From: Pseudanabaena sp. lw0831 | GTDB taxonomy: Bacteria > Cyanobacteriota > Cyanobacteriia > Pseudanabaenales > Pseudanabaenaceae | Length of the DNA: 64,000 nucleotides | NCBI RefSeq assembly: GCF_016584665.1 | Contig: NZ_BBJB01000085.1 | Location: forward strand, 82,310 to 146,309 | Reading direction: 5' to 3' | Shown here: positions 53,417-61,668 of the stretch, one piece after another | How the letters are laid out: every line of letters begins with the position of its first letter | Numbering within the stretch: position 1 is the stretch's first letter | The notes under the pieces: model-generated | What the model was told of the DNA's origin: nothing | Database searches by the model: none | The model's input: the letters and a program-made list of their open reading frames with translations, nothing else | Program-made: the position numbers and the translations under genes

Positions 53417-53953
53417 CTAGGATTTAATCTTATCTTTGTGTTGAGGACAGGAGATAACCACACTAGCTCCGACGACAAAGCCCGTATACTCTTTCAACTT
53501 GGTGAGTTTATCGGCGGGCATAGAACCACCCTGCTTGTCAAATTCCTTTTCGAGAGCATCGATTAGAGTCGGGAAGGGAACGCCTGAGTCTAAAGCTTTA
53601 CAGGTTTCTGTCTCGACTAAACCAATATACTTGATGCCACCAGTTGCTGTATACATTTCCTTGTACTCAGCATTTTCCTTGATAAGTGCATCAATATCTT
53701 TTGTTTTTCCAGAAGAAGGAGCATCTGCTTTAGGTGAAGCATCTGCCTTAGGTGAAGCATCTGCCTTAGGTGAAGCATCTGCCTTAGGTGAAGCATCTGC
53801 TTTAGGTGACTCGGATGGAGTCGCGGTAGGAGATGCTGAAGCTGCTACTGACGGCGAAGGAGATGTAGTTGTAGCACTAGGCTGCTGACATGAAGCTAAT
53901 GCCAATGCGATCGATACAGGCAATAGCAAACTACCAGCGAAGCGTTTAATCAT
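53417..53953 (-). CDS. lipoprotein with PKADAS tandem repeats
   Basis: 178 residues. Signal ends LALASC (Cys near 22), then a Ser/Thr/Pro/Ala-rich linker with five copies of the hexapeptide SPKADA encoded by near-identical 18-bp repeats (about 53719-53812), and a C-terminal domain (~90-178: IKYIGLVETETCKALDSG, FVVGASVVISCP). Two Cys in the mature domain may form a disulfide. Extracytoplasmic. No family recognised; repeat number likely varies between strains. Confidence 0.8.
   Translation of the reverse strand: MIKRFAGSLLLPVSIALALASCQQPSATTTSPSPSVAASASPTATPSESPKADASPKADASPKADASPKADASPKADAPSSGKTKDIDALIKENAEYKEMYTATGGIKYIGLVETETCKALDSGVPFPTLIDALEKEFDKQGGSMPADKLTKLKEYTGFVVGASVVISCPQHKDKIKS
53719..53812. 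repeat. 18-bp tandem repeats in lipoprotein gene
   Basis: About five copies of an 18-bp unit read in the plus direction as GGTGAAGCATCTGCCTTA (last copies with C/T variation). In frame (six codons), so copy changes do not break the gene. Confidence 0.85.
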
Positions 53954-54102
53954 ATTTGATACTTAGGAAATAAGATTTATAAACTTAAATAATATTACTC
54001 TAACGATGAATTATCCGTATAGTACTTTTTGCTGCACCTTATAAAGTTAAAGAAGATAAAGTGTTACCTTACGATTACATTATCTTTTAGGGATTTTATC
54101 CG

Positions 54103-54141
54103 CAATTCTAATTGCGAAACCAATTTTTATAATGAGAATTA
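54103..54141. repeat. partial AACCAATTTT/ATAATGAGAATT element
   Basis: Right-end box ACCAATTTTTATAATGAGAATTA as in the composite elements, with a short left end CAATTCTAATTGCG. Related to 23435-23469. Confidence 0.45.
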
Positions 54142-54231
54142 CTGGAATTTTATTGCCGATCGCACTTAAAGATAAGAGTTAGGCTTATTATTTAGATTAC
54201 ATTTTGGCTTTACATAGGTACACGAAGATTT

Positions 54232-55074
54232 ATGTTTAATGCAACTGAACTACTGATCGGTAACTTTGTTGAACAACTAAAGCTAGGATATCGCCGTACC
54301 TATGGCGGCTATCTACATGACTATGAAGATATCATCGGCTGGGCTGGCAACATGGCTCTGGAAAATATTGCCAATAGTGATGCGCTTTACCACAACGTCG
54401 AACATACGATCTTAGTGACGCTAGTTGGTCAAGAAATTTTGCGCGGTAAGCATATCCGTGAAGGAAGAGTCTCGCCTGAAGATTGGTTGCATTACATTAT
54501 TTCTCTTGTTTGTCATGATATTGGCTATGTGAAAGGAGTTTGTCTCCAAGATGGCGGTGGTAAGTTTGCCACTGGTATCGGCGATGCGATGGTGGAGTTA
54601 CCCGCAGGAGCATCAGATGCAGGGTTAACTCCTTACCATGTCGATCGCGCTAAACTATTTGTAAATCAGCGCTTTGCTAATCACGCTTTAATTAAGGCGG
54701 AGAAAATTTGCCGTAATATTGAACTGACAAGATTTCCTGTACCAAAAACTGGCGACCATCAAGATACGACACATTTTGCAGGCTTGGTGCGATCGGCAGA
54801 TTTGATTGGACAGCTCAGCGATCCCCGTTATCTTAAGAAAATAGGGGCTTTATTTTATGAGTTTGAAGAAACTGGCGTAAATATCGCGCTTGGCTATGCT
54901 CACCCAGGCGACTTGCGCCGCAACTATCCTAAATTTTATTGGACAAGCGTATATCCATTTGTTAAAGATGCTCTGTACTATTTGTCGCTGACACAGCAAG
55001 GTCAAGAGATTGTGGCGCACCTCTATTCCAATGTTTTTGTGGTTGAACATGAGAAGCCAGAATATCAACCATAA
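54232..55074 (+). CDS. HD-domain metalloprotein (Npun_R2479-like)
   Basis: 280 residues. HD-type metal phosphohydrolase: HNVEHTILVTLVGQEIL (first His), LVCHDIGYVKGVCL (the HD pair), and a DAGLTPYHVDRAKLF segment. Length and sequence fit the cyanobacterial Npun_R2479-type metalloproteins; the substrate is unknown. Its stop (55072-55074) overlaps the start of the next gene. Confidence 0.85.
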   Translation: MFNATELLIGNFVEQLKLGYRRTYGGYLHDYEDIIGWAGNMALENIANSDALYHNVEHTILVTLVGQEILRGKHIREGRVSPEDWLHYIISLVCHDIGYVKGVCLQDGGGKFATGIGDAMVELPAGASDAGLTPYHVDRAKLFVNQRFANHALIKAEKICRNIELTRFPVPKTGDHQDTTHFAGLVRSADLIGQLSDPRYLKKIGALFYEFEETGVNIALGYAHPGDLRRNYPKFYWTSVYPFVKDALYYLSLTQQGQEIVAHLYSNVFVVEHEKPEYQP

Positions 55075-55345
55075 GTTAGCTTGTATTTTGATTTGCCAAA
55101 AATCTGACTGCTGGCAGAGTGGTGGAAAAGAAGTTTATCGGCGGTTGGAACAAGAATTGCGCGATCGCGGCTTAAGCGATCGCGTCCAAATCCAAAAAAC
55201 AGGCTGTCAGAAGCAATGCAAACAAGCACCTAATTTGGTAATCATGCCTAACAAGAATCTCTATACTCGAATTAAGCTATCTCAGATTGATGGCTTGCTA
55301 AATCGATATTTTGGCAGCAATTCTCATCATCAAAACCAATTTTGA
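55052..55345 (+). CDS. thioredoxin-like (2Fe-2S) ferredoxin domain protein
   Basis: 97 residues from ATG 55052 (MRSQNINHKLACILICQKSD); the frame open to 55010 needs a GTG inside the HD gene. Four cysteines in the order LICQKSDCWQSGG and TGCQKQCKQAP fit the [2Fe-2S] thioredoxin-like ferredoxins. The ATG overlaps the end of the HD gene by 23 bases, so they are likely cotranscribed. The last eight residues (NSHHQNQF) and the TGA are encoded by an AAACCGATTTT-family repeat, so the native C-terminus was probably altered. Confidence 0.75.
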   Translation, partial: RSQNINHKLACILICQKSDCWQSGGKEVYRRLEQELRDRGLSDRVQIQKTGCQKQCKQAPNLVIMPNKNLYTRIKLSQIDGLLNRYFGSNSHHQNQF

Positions 55346-55390
55346 GGTTTGCCGCGCCTTCGGCGCGGCAAACCTCAAAATTGGTTTTGT
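55318..55390. repeat. AACCAATTTT palindrome overlapping gene end
   Basis: Starts AATTCTCATCATCAAAACC, then palindrome AAAACCAATTTTGAGGTTTG/...CAAACCTCAAAATTGGTTTT around GCGCCTTCGGCGC. The right end box is missing. The TGA of the ferredoxin-like gene lies inside it. Confidence 0.75.
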
Positions 55391-55399
55391 TAACATATA

Positions 55400-55445
55400 T
55401 AGCGCTTTGCGCTCAAACCCAAACCATAAACTTTTAAAAGTTTAT
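55400..55445. repeat. head motif plus short palindrome
   Basis: Head agcgctttgcgctcaaac followed by AACCATAAACTTTTAAAAG TTTATGG palindrome. Same organisation as 7749-7821 and 21741-21821. Confidence 0.6.
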
Positions 55446-55465
55446 GGTGGTTCGCTTGCTCAAAA

Positions 55466-55515
55466 AACCCAAAGATGAAAGGCGGCGCTCTGCGCCGCCT
55501 TTCATCTTTGGGTTT
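55466..55515. repeat. AAACCCAAAGAT palindrome
   Basis: Arms AAACCCAAAGATGAAAGG/CCTTTCATCTTTGGGTTT around CGGCGCTCTGCGCCG. Fourth member of this family. The remaining gap to thrC (55516-55662) holds nothing I recognise. Confidence 0.7.
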
Positions 55516-55662
55516 ATATTATTTTGACGATTGCTTTAACTATTTGCAGTAATATATAGGCTTATACTTGTTTGCCATTACAACTCAAACCCAGTCTGGA
55601 TTTTGAAATTGGTATAGGGCTAAACTAGGTTTGACATTTTATAAGTATTTATAGAAGAAAGC

Positions 55663-56763
55663 GTGATTGATACTCGTCTCGATCTTTACCCTGCCTCTAC
55701 GGTTCCTAATGGTTGGCCCGGACTGATATGTCGCTATGCGGATTATTTGCCAGTTACAGACCAAACCCCAATTGTCACTTTACATGAAGGCAATACTCCA
55801 CTAATTCCTGCGATCGCTTTGAGCCAGAGGCTCGGACGAAATATCAAAGTCTTACTTAAATATGACGGGCTTAACCCTACTGGCAGCTTTAAAGATCGCG
55901 GAATGACCATGGCGATCTCTAAAGCCAAAGAGGCTGGCTCGGCGGCGGTAATTTGTGCGAGTACAGGTAATACATCGGCGGCAGCGGCAGCCTATGCTAA
56001 GCGCGGGGGCATGAAAGCTTTCGTATTAATCCCTGATGGCAAAATTGCCCTCGGCAAATTGAGTCAAGCGCTGATCTATGGTGCAGAAGTAATTGCGATC
56101 GATGGCAACTTTGACCAAGCTCTCGAAATTGTGCGAGAAATGTCTGAGAAATTCCCGATTACTCTCGTTAATTCTGTCAATCCATATCGTTTAGAAGGGC
56201 AAAAAACAGCCGCCTTTGAACTGGTGGAAGCGATCGGTGATGCTCCTGATTGGCTATGCATTCCTATGGGAAATGCAGGAAATATCACCGCCTATTGGAT
56301 GGGATTTTCGCAGTACCATGCATTAGGGAAGTCTACAAAGTTGCCTCGCATGATGGGCTTTCAAGCGGCTGGTTCTGCACCATTAGTAACTGGTAAGATT
56401 TTTGAAAATCCTGAAACGATCGCTACTGCGATCAGAATTGGTAATCCTGCTAACTGGGCAAAGGCACTCAGGGTAAGGGAAGAAAGCGATGGCGCTTTTA
56501 ATAGTGTCACTGATGTAGAGATTTTGTCAGCCTATAAATTCTTGGCAGGTGAAGAGGGCGTGTTCTGTGAACCTGCTAGTGCGGCTTCGGTCGCTGGGTT
56601 GCTGAAGGTCAGCGATCAAATTCCTTCGGGAGCAACGATTGTCTGTGTCTTAACTGGTAATGGCATTAAAGATCCAGACACAGCGATCGCCTGTGCCGAG
56701 TCCAAGTTACACAAAGGCATCGCCCCAGACATCACTAGCGTTGCCAAAGTAATGGGCTTCTAA
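55663..56763 (+). CDS. thrC: threonine synthase
   Basis: 366 residues from GTG 55663. PLP-fold type II enzyme: [20 protein letters not shown] with the Schiff-base Lys K77, [20 protein letters not shown] and [16 protein letters not shown]. Converts O-phospho-L-homoserine to threonine. A terminator (56766-56795) follows the stop. Confidence 0.94.
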   Translation: MIDTRLDLYPASTVPNGWPGLICRYADYLPVTDQTPIVTLHEGNTPLIPAIALSQRLGRNIKVLLKYDGLNPTGSFKDRGMTMAISKAKEAGSAAVICASTGNTSAAAAAYAKRGGMKAFVLIPDGKIALGKLSQALIYGAEVIAIDGNFDQALEIVREMSEKFPITLVNSVNPYRLEGQKTAAFELVEAIGDAPDWLCIPMGNAGNITAYWMGFSQYHALGKSTKLPRMMGFQAAGSAPLVTGKIFENPETIATAIRIGNPANWAKALRVREESDGAFNSVTDVEILSAYKFLAGEEGVFCEPASAASVAGLLKVSDQIPSGATIVCVLTGNGIKDPDTAIACAESKLHKGIAPDITSVAKVMGF

Positions 56764-56765
56764 AG

Positions 56766-56795
56766 AAAAGAACCTCCCGTAGGGAGGTTCTTTTT
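56766..56795. terminator. terminator of thrC
   Basis: Hairpin AAAAGAACCTCCC/GGGAGGTTCTTTTT with T-run; also the end region of the convergent Uma2 gene. Confidence 0.85.
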
Positions 56796-57411
56796 ATTGC
56801 AATGTTTTGAGAACTGCTGACATATCGCCGTTTAGGATTGCTGCTACGTTGAGCCGTAAGCCATAAAATTCGTGACTATGAATAATTCCTTTGGTGCCGG
56901 GGATTAATTCCACGTATTTACCATTTTCTAAAATAAACCAATCGATCGCTTGATCTAATGTCCGCCAGACAATGTACTCTTTTACCCCATTACGTTCATA
57001 AGCACGTTTTTTAGCGTGCAAATCATAGGAAACGGTACTTGCGGCAATTTCGACAATTAATTCAGGTGCGCCTGTAATATAGCCATCCTCATCGACTTGA
57101 GCATTACCCCCTAGCCGAAATAAGACGGCATCTGGTTGCGGTTCGTTGTCAGCATCAAGGCGAACAGTTGGCTCGATACCGACTTTTAAAACACTTGCCA
57201 TTGCTTGATATGCAATCAGCCAACCAATAATTCGACCATGAGGTTCAGCATGGGGGGTAAATCTTAAGGGAGATGCCACGTATACAATTCCTTCAATTAG
57301 TTCTGCTTTTTTGATGTTTGAGGCTGTATAACGCCGTTCAAATTCGATGCGATTTAAGAGATCGCCGTTTTCGAGAATAGTTAATATTGGCGCAGAATTA
57401 GCAATAACCAT
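56794..57411 (-). CDS. Uma2 family endonuclease-like protein
   Basis: 205 residues of the Uma2/DUF820 family: ELIEGIVYVASPLRFTPHAE, DNEPQPDAVLFRLGG and GAPELIVEIAASTVSYDLHA contain the predicted PD-(D/E)XK-like acidic residues. Starts five bases after hisD's stop, so it is the second gene of a hisD-uma2 operon on the minus strand. A second family member lies at 46464. Function unknown. Confidence 0.87.
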   Translation of the reverse strand: MVIANSAPILTILENGDLLNRIEFERRYTASNIKKAELIEGIVYVASPLRFTPHAEPHGRIIGWLIAYQAMASVLKVGIEPTVRLDADNEPQPDAVLFRLGGNAQVDEDGYITGAPELIVEIAASTVSYDLHAKKRAYERNGVKEYIVWRTLDQAIDWFILENGKYVELIPGTKGIIHSHEFYGLRLNVAAILNGDMSAVLKTLQ

Positions 57412-57416
57412 AGCTA

Positions 57417-58715
57417 CTAAAGATCTTGTAGTCGTAATCTTACCGAATCACCGTGGGATGGTAAGCCTTCAGCTTCGGTGAGTAGGGCGATCGCACCTGA
57501 TACTTCTTTTAATGCTTCAGGACTGTACTGGATCAAACTGGAATGCTTGAGGAAACTCTCGACCCCCAGCGCCGATGAATAACGCGCACCACCACAGGTC
57601 GGCAAAGTATGATTTGGTCCTGCCAGATAGTCACCAACGGCTTCAGGTGTGGCATGTCCGATAAAAATTGCCCCCGCGTGACGGATTTGATCGACTAGTT
57701 GCCAAGGTTCTTCGACTTCGAGTTCCAGATGTTCGGGCGCAAATTGATTGGATAGCTCGGCGGCAGTTTTGAGGCTATCGACAACGACGATTAAGCCATA
57801 ATGAGCGATCGCTTTCTCTGTCATTAAGCGACGCGGATGATTTTCTAGCATCCGATTTACTTCTTCGCAAACACGATTAGCAAGGCGGGAATCATTGGTA
57901 ATTAAAATCGAAGCTGCCATCTGGTCATGTTCAGCCTGAGCCAGCATATCGGCAGCTACATAAGTAGGATTAGCACTAGCATCGGCAATAATTAAAACTT
58001 CAGATGGCCCTGCGATCGAATCGATCCCCACCCTGCCAAATACTTGCTTCTTGGCAAGAGTGACATAGATATTTCCTGGTCCTGTGATCATATCAACCTT
58101 AGGAATGGTCTCAGTCCCATAAGCCAAAGCCGCGATCGCCTGCGCTCCACCCACACGATAAATTTCTTCGACACCCGCCACCTGTGCTGCCACTAAAATC
58201 GCAGGATTGATCGTGCGTTCTTGTCCAGGAGGCGTAACCATCACAATCTTTTTCACCCCTGCTACTCTTGCAGGTACTGCATTCATCAAAACAGTACTTG
58301 GATAGGCTGCTTTTCCCCCAGGAATATAAATACCAGCCGAGTCAACAGGTGTATAGCGCTTGCCCAACACCACATCTTTATCGCCAAAGTGTACCCAGCT
58401 TTTTGGCACACGCATTTTGTGAAATTCTTCGATACGCTGATGCGCTAATTCGATTGCTTTGAGCAACCCGCCTTTGACTTGCTGATAAGCAGCATCAAGT
58501 TCTGATCCACTTACACGCAGTTCAGCCGCCGTAAAGTCTTGTCCGTCAAACTCAGAGGTGTAATGCAAAAGGGCGCTATCGCCCTTTCGCCTAATCGTTT
58601 GAATGATTTCGGTGACGGTGGCTTCTTTATGGATCATCTGATCGTCATAGATGCGATCGCAAATCCGCTTGATTTCGGATTCTGCTTCAGTTCTCTGGGT
58701 GACAATTCGTAGCAT
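57417..58715 (-). CDS. hisD: histidinol dehydrogenase
   Basis: 432 residues. HisD motifs: DSAGIYIPGGKAAYPSTVLM, VMVTPPGQE, GPSEVLIIADASANPTYVAA, DMLAQAEHDQMAASILIT with the His ligand and NHTLPTCGGARYSSALG. Oxidises L-histidinol to L-histidine in two NAD-dependent steps; zinc enzyme. Not next to other his genes, as usual in cyanobacteria. Confidence 0.95.
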   Translation of the reverse strand: MLRIVTQRTEAESEIKRICDRIYDDQMIHKEATVTEIIQTIRRKGDSALLHYTSEFDGQDFTAAELRVSGSELDAAYQQVKGGLLKAIELAHQRIEEFHKMRVPKSWVHFGDKDVVLGKRYTPVDSAGIYIPGGKAAYPSTVLMNAVPARVAGVKKIVMVTPPGQERTINPAILVAAQVAGVEEIYRVGGAQAIAALAYGTETIPKVDMITGPGNIYVTLAKKQVFGRVGIDSIAGPSEVLIIADASANPTYVAADMLAQAEHDQMAASILITNDSRLANRVCEEVNRMLENHPRRLMTEKAIAHYGLIVVVDSLKTAAELSNQFAPEHLELEVEEPWQLVDQIRHAGAIFIGHATPEAVGDYLAGPNHTLPTCGGARYSSALGVESFLKHSSLIQYSPEALKEVSGAIALLTEAEGLPSHGDSVRLRLQDL

Positions 58716-58827
58716 AGATTGTGACGTAAGAAGCGATGATTAATCCTAGCTTAACCTGTATTCCTGTAAGTTGTGGGGATATGGAGCCTAAATTAATAAT
58801 GAATTCAAAGCAACTAATATAAAACTT

Positions 58828-59919
58828 ATGCAAGTAACTGATCGCGCACGTCCAACGCATGGTGGAAATCGTCAATGGGCGGCGAGTCTTGCTGGTATTA
58901 TGCCAGAGCAAATTTTAGATTTTTCGGCAAGCATTAATCCTCTTGGTTCCCCCTTATCTGCGATCGCGGCGATTCAATCGCACTTAACTGAGCTAAATCA
59001 TTATCCCGATCCCGAATATACATTACTCAGACAAGCTTTAGGAAAGTTTCACCAGTTATCGCCAGAATGGATTTTGGCTGGTAATGGGGTGGCGGAGTTA
59101 TTAACATGGGTGGGACGCGATCTTTCGCAACTATCGGCAACGGTTCTATTTACGCCTGCTTTTACCGATTATTATCGCGCTCTCAAAACTTTTGATTGTC
59201 AAGTAGAAAAGTATCCATTTCTATTTAGAAATCAAGATGTAAGTTTTAATGCCGATCTGCCAGAAATTATCAATTCCCATAACAAAGGAATCTTGATCAA
59301 TAATCCCCATAATCCTACGGGCTACTTATTTGCTAGAGATAGTATTTTGCCTTATCTGGAGAGATTTGCTTTGGTGGTGATTGATGAAGCGTTTATGGAT
59401 TTCCTCACACCAGAGCATCAACAAAGTTTAATCGATTTGGTTCCATCGCATCCGAATTTAGTGGTTTTGCGATCGCTGACTAAGTTTTACAGTCTGCCAG
59501 CACTGAGACTTGGCTATGCGATCGCCCATCCTGAACGTTTACAGCGTTGGCAAGCATGGCGCGATCCTTGGTGTGTCAATAGTTTAGCAGCAGCAGCAGG
59601 AATAGCTGTGCTTGAAGATGTGGAATTTCAACAACAGACTTGGACTTGGTTAGAAGGGGCAAAATCTCAACTATTTACAGGCTTATCGGAAATATCAGGT
59701 TTAACTCCATTACCAAATGCTGCAAATTATCTATTAGTCCAAACAGAAATTGCAGGTTCTCTTTTACAAAAGGAGTTATTACAAAAAGATAAGATTCTCA
59801 TTCGTGATTGTCTGAGTTTCCCTGAATTAGGCGATCGCTATTTTCGAGTGGCTGTGCGTCTGGCACATGAAAATCAAAAATTAATAAATGCTCTTTCGCT
59901 CGGATTTCGCTTATTATGA
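58828..59919 (+). CDS. cobD: threonine-phosphate decarboxylase CobD
   Basis: 363 residues. PLP-dependent fold type I aminotransferase-like: HGGNRQWAASLAGIMPEQIL, LDFSASINPLGSP, WILAGNGVAELLTW, LINNPHNPTGYLFARDS and the PLP-Lys in LRSLTKFYSLPALRLGYAIA. The N-terminal HGG and INPLG motifs point to CobD (L-threonine-phosphate decarboxylase) for the nucleotide-loop linker of cobalamin rather than HisC. Divergent from hisD. Confidence 0.88.
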   Translation: MQVTDRARPTHGGNRQWAASLAGIMPEQILDFSASINPLGSPLSAIAAIQSHLTELNHYPDPEYTLLRQALGKFHQLSPEWILAGNGVAELLTWVGRDLSQLSATVLFTPAFTDYYRALKTFDCQVEKYPFLFRNQDVSFNADLPEIINSHNKGILINNPHNPTGYLFARDSILPYLERFALVVIDEAFMDFLTPEHQQSLIDLVPSHPNLVVLRSLTKFYSLPALRLGYAIAHPERLQRWQAWRDPWCVNSLAAAAGIAVLEDVEFQQQTWTWLEGAKSQLFTGLSEISGLTPLPNAANYLLVQTEIAGSLLQKELLQKDKILIRDCLSFPELGDRYFRVAVRLAHENQKLINALSLGFRLL

Positions 59920-60192
59920 AAAAAGATAAACCGTCTGATCCATCACACACAGATTTCTTTGGCGTAGTAAGAGTAATGCTTAACCCTTGTGCGATCTCTT
60001 ACTCTACCCAGCAATTTCAGGGGTGGTCGATCAGTTTGTATAATGAAATTATGAAGCAACCATTCTAAATAATACATGATATTGTCGGACTAACACACCG
60101 AATAGGTGATTTGGTAGAAAAATTCTGCCTAATCACCCCAAAATGGGATCTTAGACTGCTTTCTGTACTGATACCAATTAAATAATCAGAAA

Positions 60193-60690
60193 ATGACATC
60201 TTCCGAACCATTGAATATTTGCCAGCTTTCCGCCAAAGACCTCGCACTTATGGAAGAATTATTAGCTGTCTTTGGTGAAGCTTTTGACGAAGTTGCTACC
60301 TATAGCTCATCTCGTCCAAGCGGTGCTTATCTCAAGCGTTTGCTAAGTAGCGATTATTTCATCGTGATCGCAGCGTTAAAAAATGGAACAATAGTTGGAG
60401 GTCTCGCCGCTTACGAACTTCAGAAATTTGAACAAGAGCGGAGTGAAATTTATATTTACGATCTGGCTGTTGCAGCAGAGCATCGACGTGAAGGAATTGC
60501 CACTGCGTTAATCCAAGAATTAAAGAAGATTGCTATAGCGCGATCAGCCTACGTTATTTTCGTGCAGGCAGATATTGGAGATGACCCCGCGATCGCACTC
60601 TATACAAAGCTTGGTGAGCGTGAAGATGTGCTTCATTTTGACATTGCTGTTGAGGATAATAGCGATCGCCTTGAGGTGATGGATTGTTAA
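60193..60690 (+). CDS. GNAT acetyltransferase, AAC(3)-I-like
   Basis: 165 residues. GNAT fold: VFGEAFDEVATYSSSRPSGA, IYIYDLAVAAEHRREGIATA (acetyl-CoA-binding R-x-x-G-I-A motif) and ALYTKLGEREDVLHFDIAVE. The pattern matches the AAC(3)-I (fortimicin/gentamicin N-acetyltransferase) family. Whether it confers resistance or acts on another amine cannot be decided; cyanobacterial homologues are usually uncharacterised. Lies at the left border of the second VapBC locus. Confidence 0.82.
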   Translation: MTSSEPLNICQLSAKDLALMEELLAVFGEAFDEVATYSSSRPSGAYLKRLLSSDYFIVIAALKNGTIVGGLAAYELQKFEQERSEIYIYDLAVAAEHRREGIATALIQELKKIAIARSAYVIFVQADIGDDPAIALYTKLGEREDVLHFDIAVEDNSDRLEVMDC

Positions 60691-60784
60691 TGCGATCGCC
60701 CCATCAATCATGACTCATAGTAATAGCACCTTTAGCAGATAGATTGTTGATGCGATCGCATGAAACTAACGACTCACTGCAATA

Positions 60785-60820
60785 GCGATCGCAAAGACAA
60801 GTAACAGTTAAGCGATCGCA
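60785..60820. repeat. 36-bp direct repeat, left copy
   Basis: Identical in all 36 positions to 61602-61637, same orientation, each with GCGATCGC at both ends. The two copies flank the VapBC-like locus 60865-61472. A partial relative is at about 44969. Confidence 0.85.
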
Positions 60821-60864
60821 GTTTGGCTTAGATGAGTGAGGAGCGATCTCGCCACCTAATTTTT

Positions 60865-61260
60865 TTAATCCCAGAGAGTTTTTATTTTAGATGAAGCCCT
60901 TAACATTTCATCTCTTGTAATCAACGTTGTTTGATAATAACTAGCCGTTGCCGCAATAACGCGATCGTGAATATCTCATTCCTTTGGCAATGCTAGCATT
61001 GCTTGAAAAACAGGAAAATCGAAAGCCACTATCGTAAATCCATCCCCCTGATTAATTTGTTGCAAAATCTTCTCAACCGTTACTTTCACTTTACCTTTTT
61101 CAGCAATATGCATAAGTTCAGCCAAAACGAGAGTCGGGATTAAAATTTGAATATCTCCCTCTTGAGCCTGATTAAAAAGATTCTCTGCCAAAGATGATAA
61201 GCGTTTGTCTTCAACAATAAACCAAGCTAGAGCATGAGTATCCACCAAATAACTATCCAT
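60865..61260 (-). pseudogene. VapC-like PIN toxin gene with in-frame TGA
   Basis: From ATG 61260 (MDSYLVDTHALAWFIVED) 94 codons lead to TGA at 60976-60978. The same frame continues 36 codons, DIHDRVIAATASYYQTTLIT and then RDEMLRASSKIKTLWD, to a TAA at 60865-60867. The post-stop part holds the conserved PIN C-terminus with the third and fourth acidic sites (HDRVIAATA, TRD). So this is a normal-length VapC (about 130 residues) broken by a single nonsense codon. The start was chosen because the TTG at 61281 lies in the antitoxin gene; GGAAA lies eight bases upstream. Without the C-terminal acidic residues the product should be inactive. Confidence 0.8.
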
Positions 61261-61268
61261 CTGATTTC

Positions 61269-61472
61269 CTACTCTTTCCAATTATTCGCATCTTTAAAAA
61301 TAGCGCTTCTCGCATCGGCAAAATCATCATCATGTATCTCAAAATCTTTCCATAGACCTTTGATATAAGTTGTTTTACGGGGGGTCTGCAACAATTGATG
61401 ACTGACAATCTTTTTTAAACTTTCAAGCTCTTCTTGAAGAGACTGAATACGAAGTAAAACATATTGACTCAT
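61269..61472 (-). CDS. antitoxin of the broken VapC
   Basis: 67 residues: N-terminal heptad-like coil (LRIQSLQEELESLKKIVSHQ), middle RKTTYIKGLWKDFEIHDDDF and C-terminal toxin-binding-like tail (ADARSAIFKDANNW). Ends eight bases before the toxin ATG. As in the first VapBC locus, the antitoxin is a small coiled protein with the WKDFEI..F-A-A-x-x motif that neutralises PIN toxins. Still intact although its toxin is broken. Confidence 0.7.
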   Translation of the reverse strand: MSQYVLLRIQSLQEELESLKKIVSHQLLQTPRKTTYIKGLWKDFEIHDDDFADARSAIFKDANNWKE

Positions 61473-61601
61473 AGCAATTACCTCTTTAGCAACCTAATTT
61501 TACACTCGATTTCTCAGTAAATTGCTAATCTCATCACCAAAATATCTAAATAACAGGTGATAAGTCCTATATATTTCATCTTTGTATTTATTTTCAGGAA
61601 T

Positions 61602-61637
61602 GCGATCGCAAAGACAAGTAACAGTTAAGCGATCGCA
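61602..61637. repeat. 36-bp direct repeat, right copy
   Basis: Identical to 60785-60820. Nothing else is recognised in the gap 61500-61668. Confidence 0.85.
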
Positions 61638-61668
61638 ATTTGTCATACAAGACCTTAGGAATTGATCC

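Noticed and set aside
52257..53420. Cobalamin riboswitch near cbiD/cobM
   Set aside because: No B12-box or conserved four-way junction could be found in the short gaps; only simple palindromes.
53499..53888. 129-codon plus-strand ORF with ALGEAS repeats
   Set aside because: Antisense of the lipoprotein gene; the repeats are the complement of the SPKADA units.
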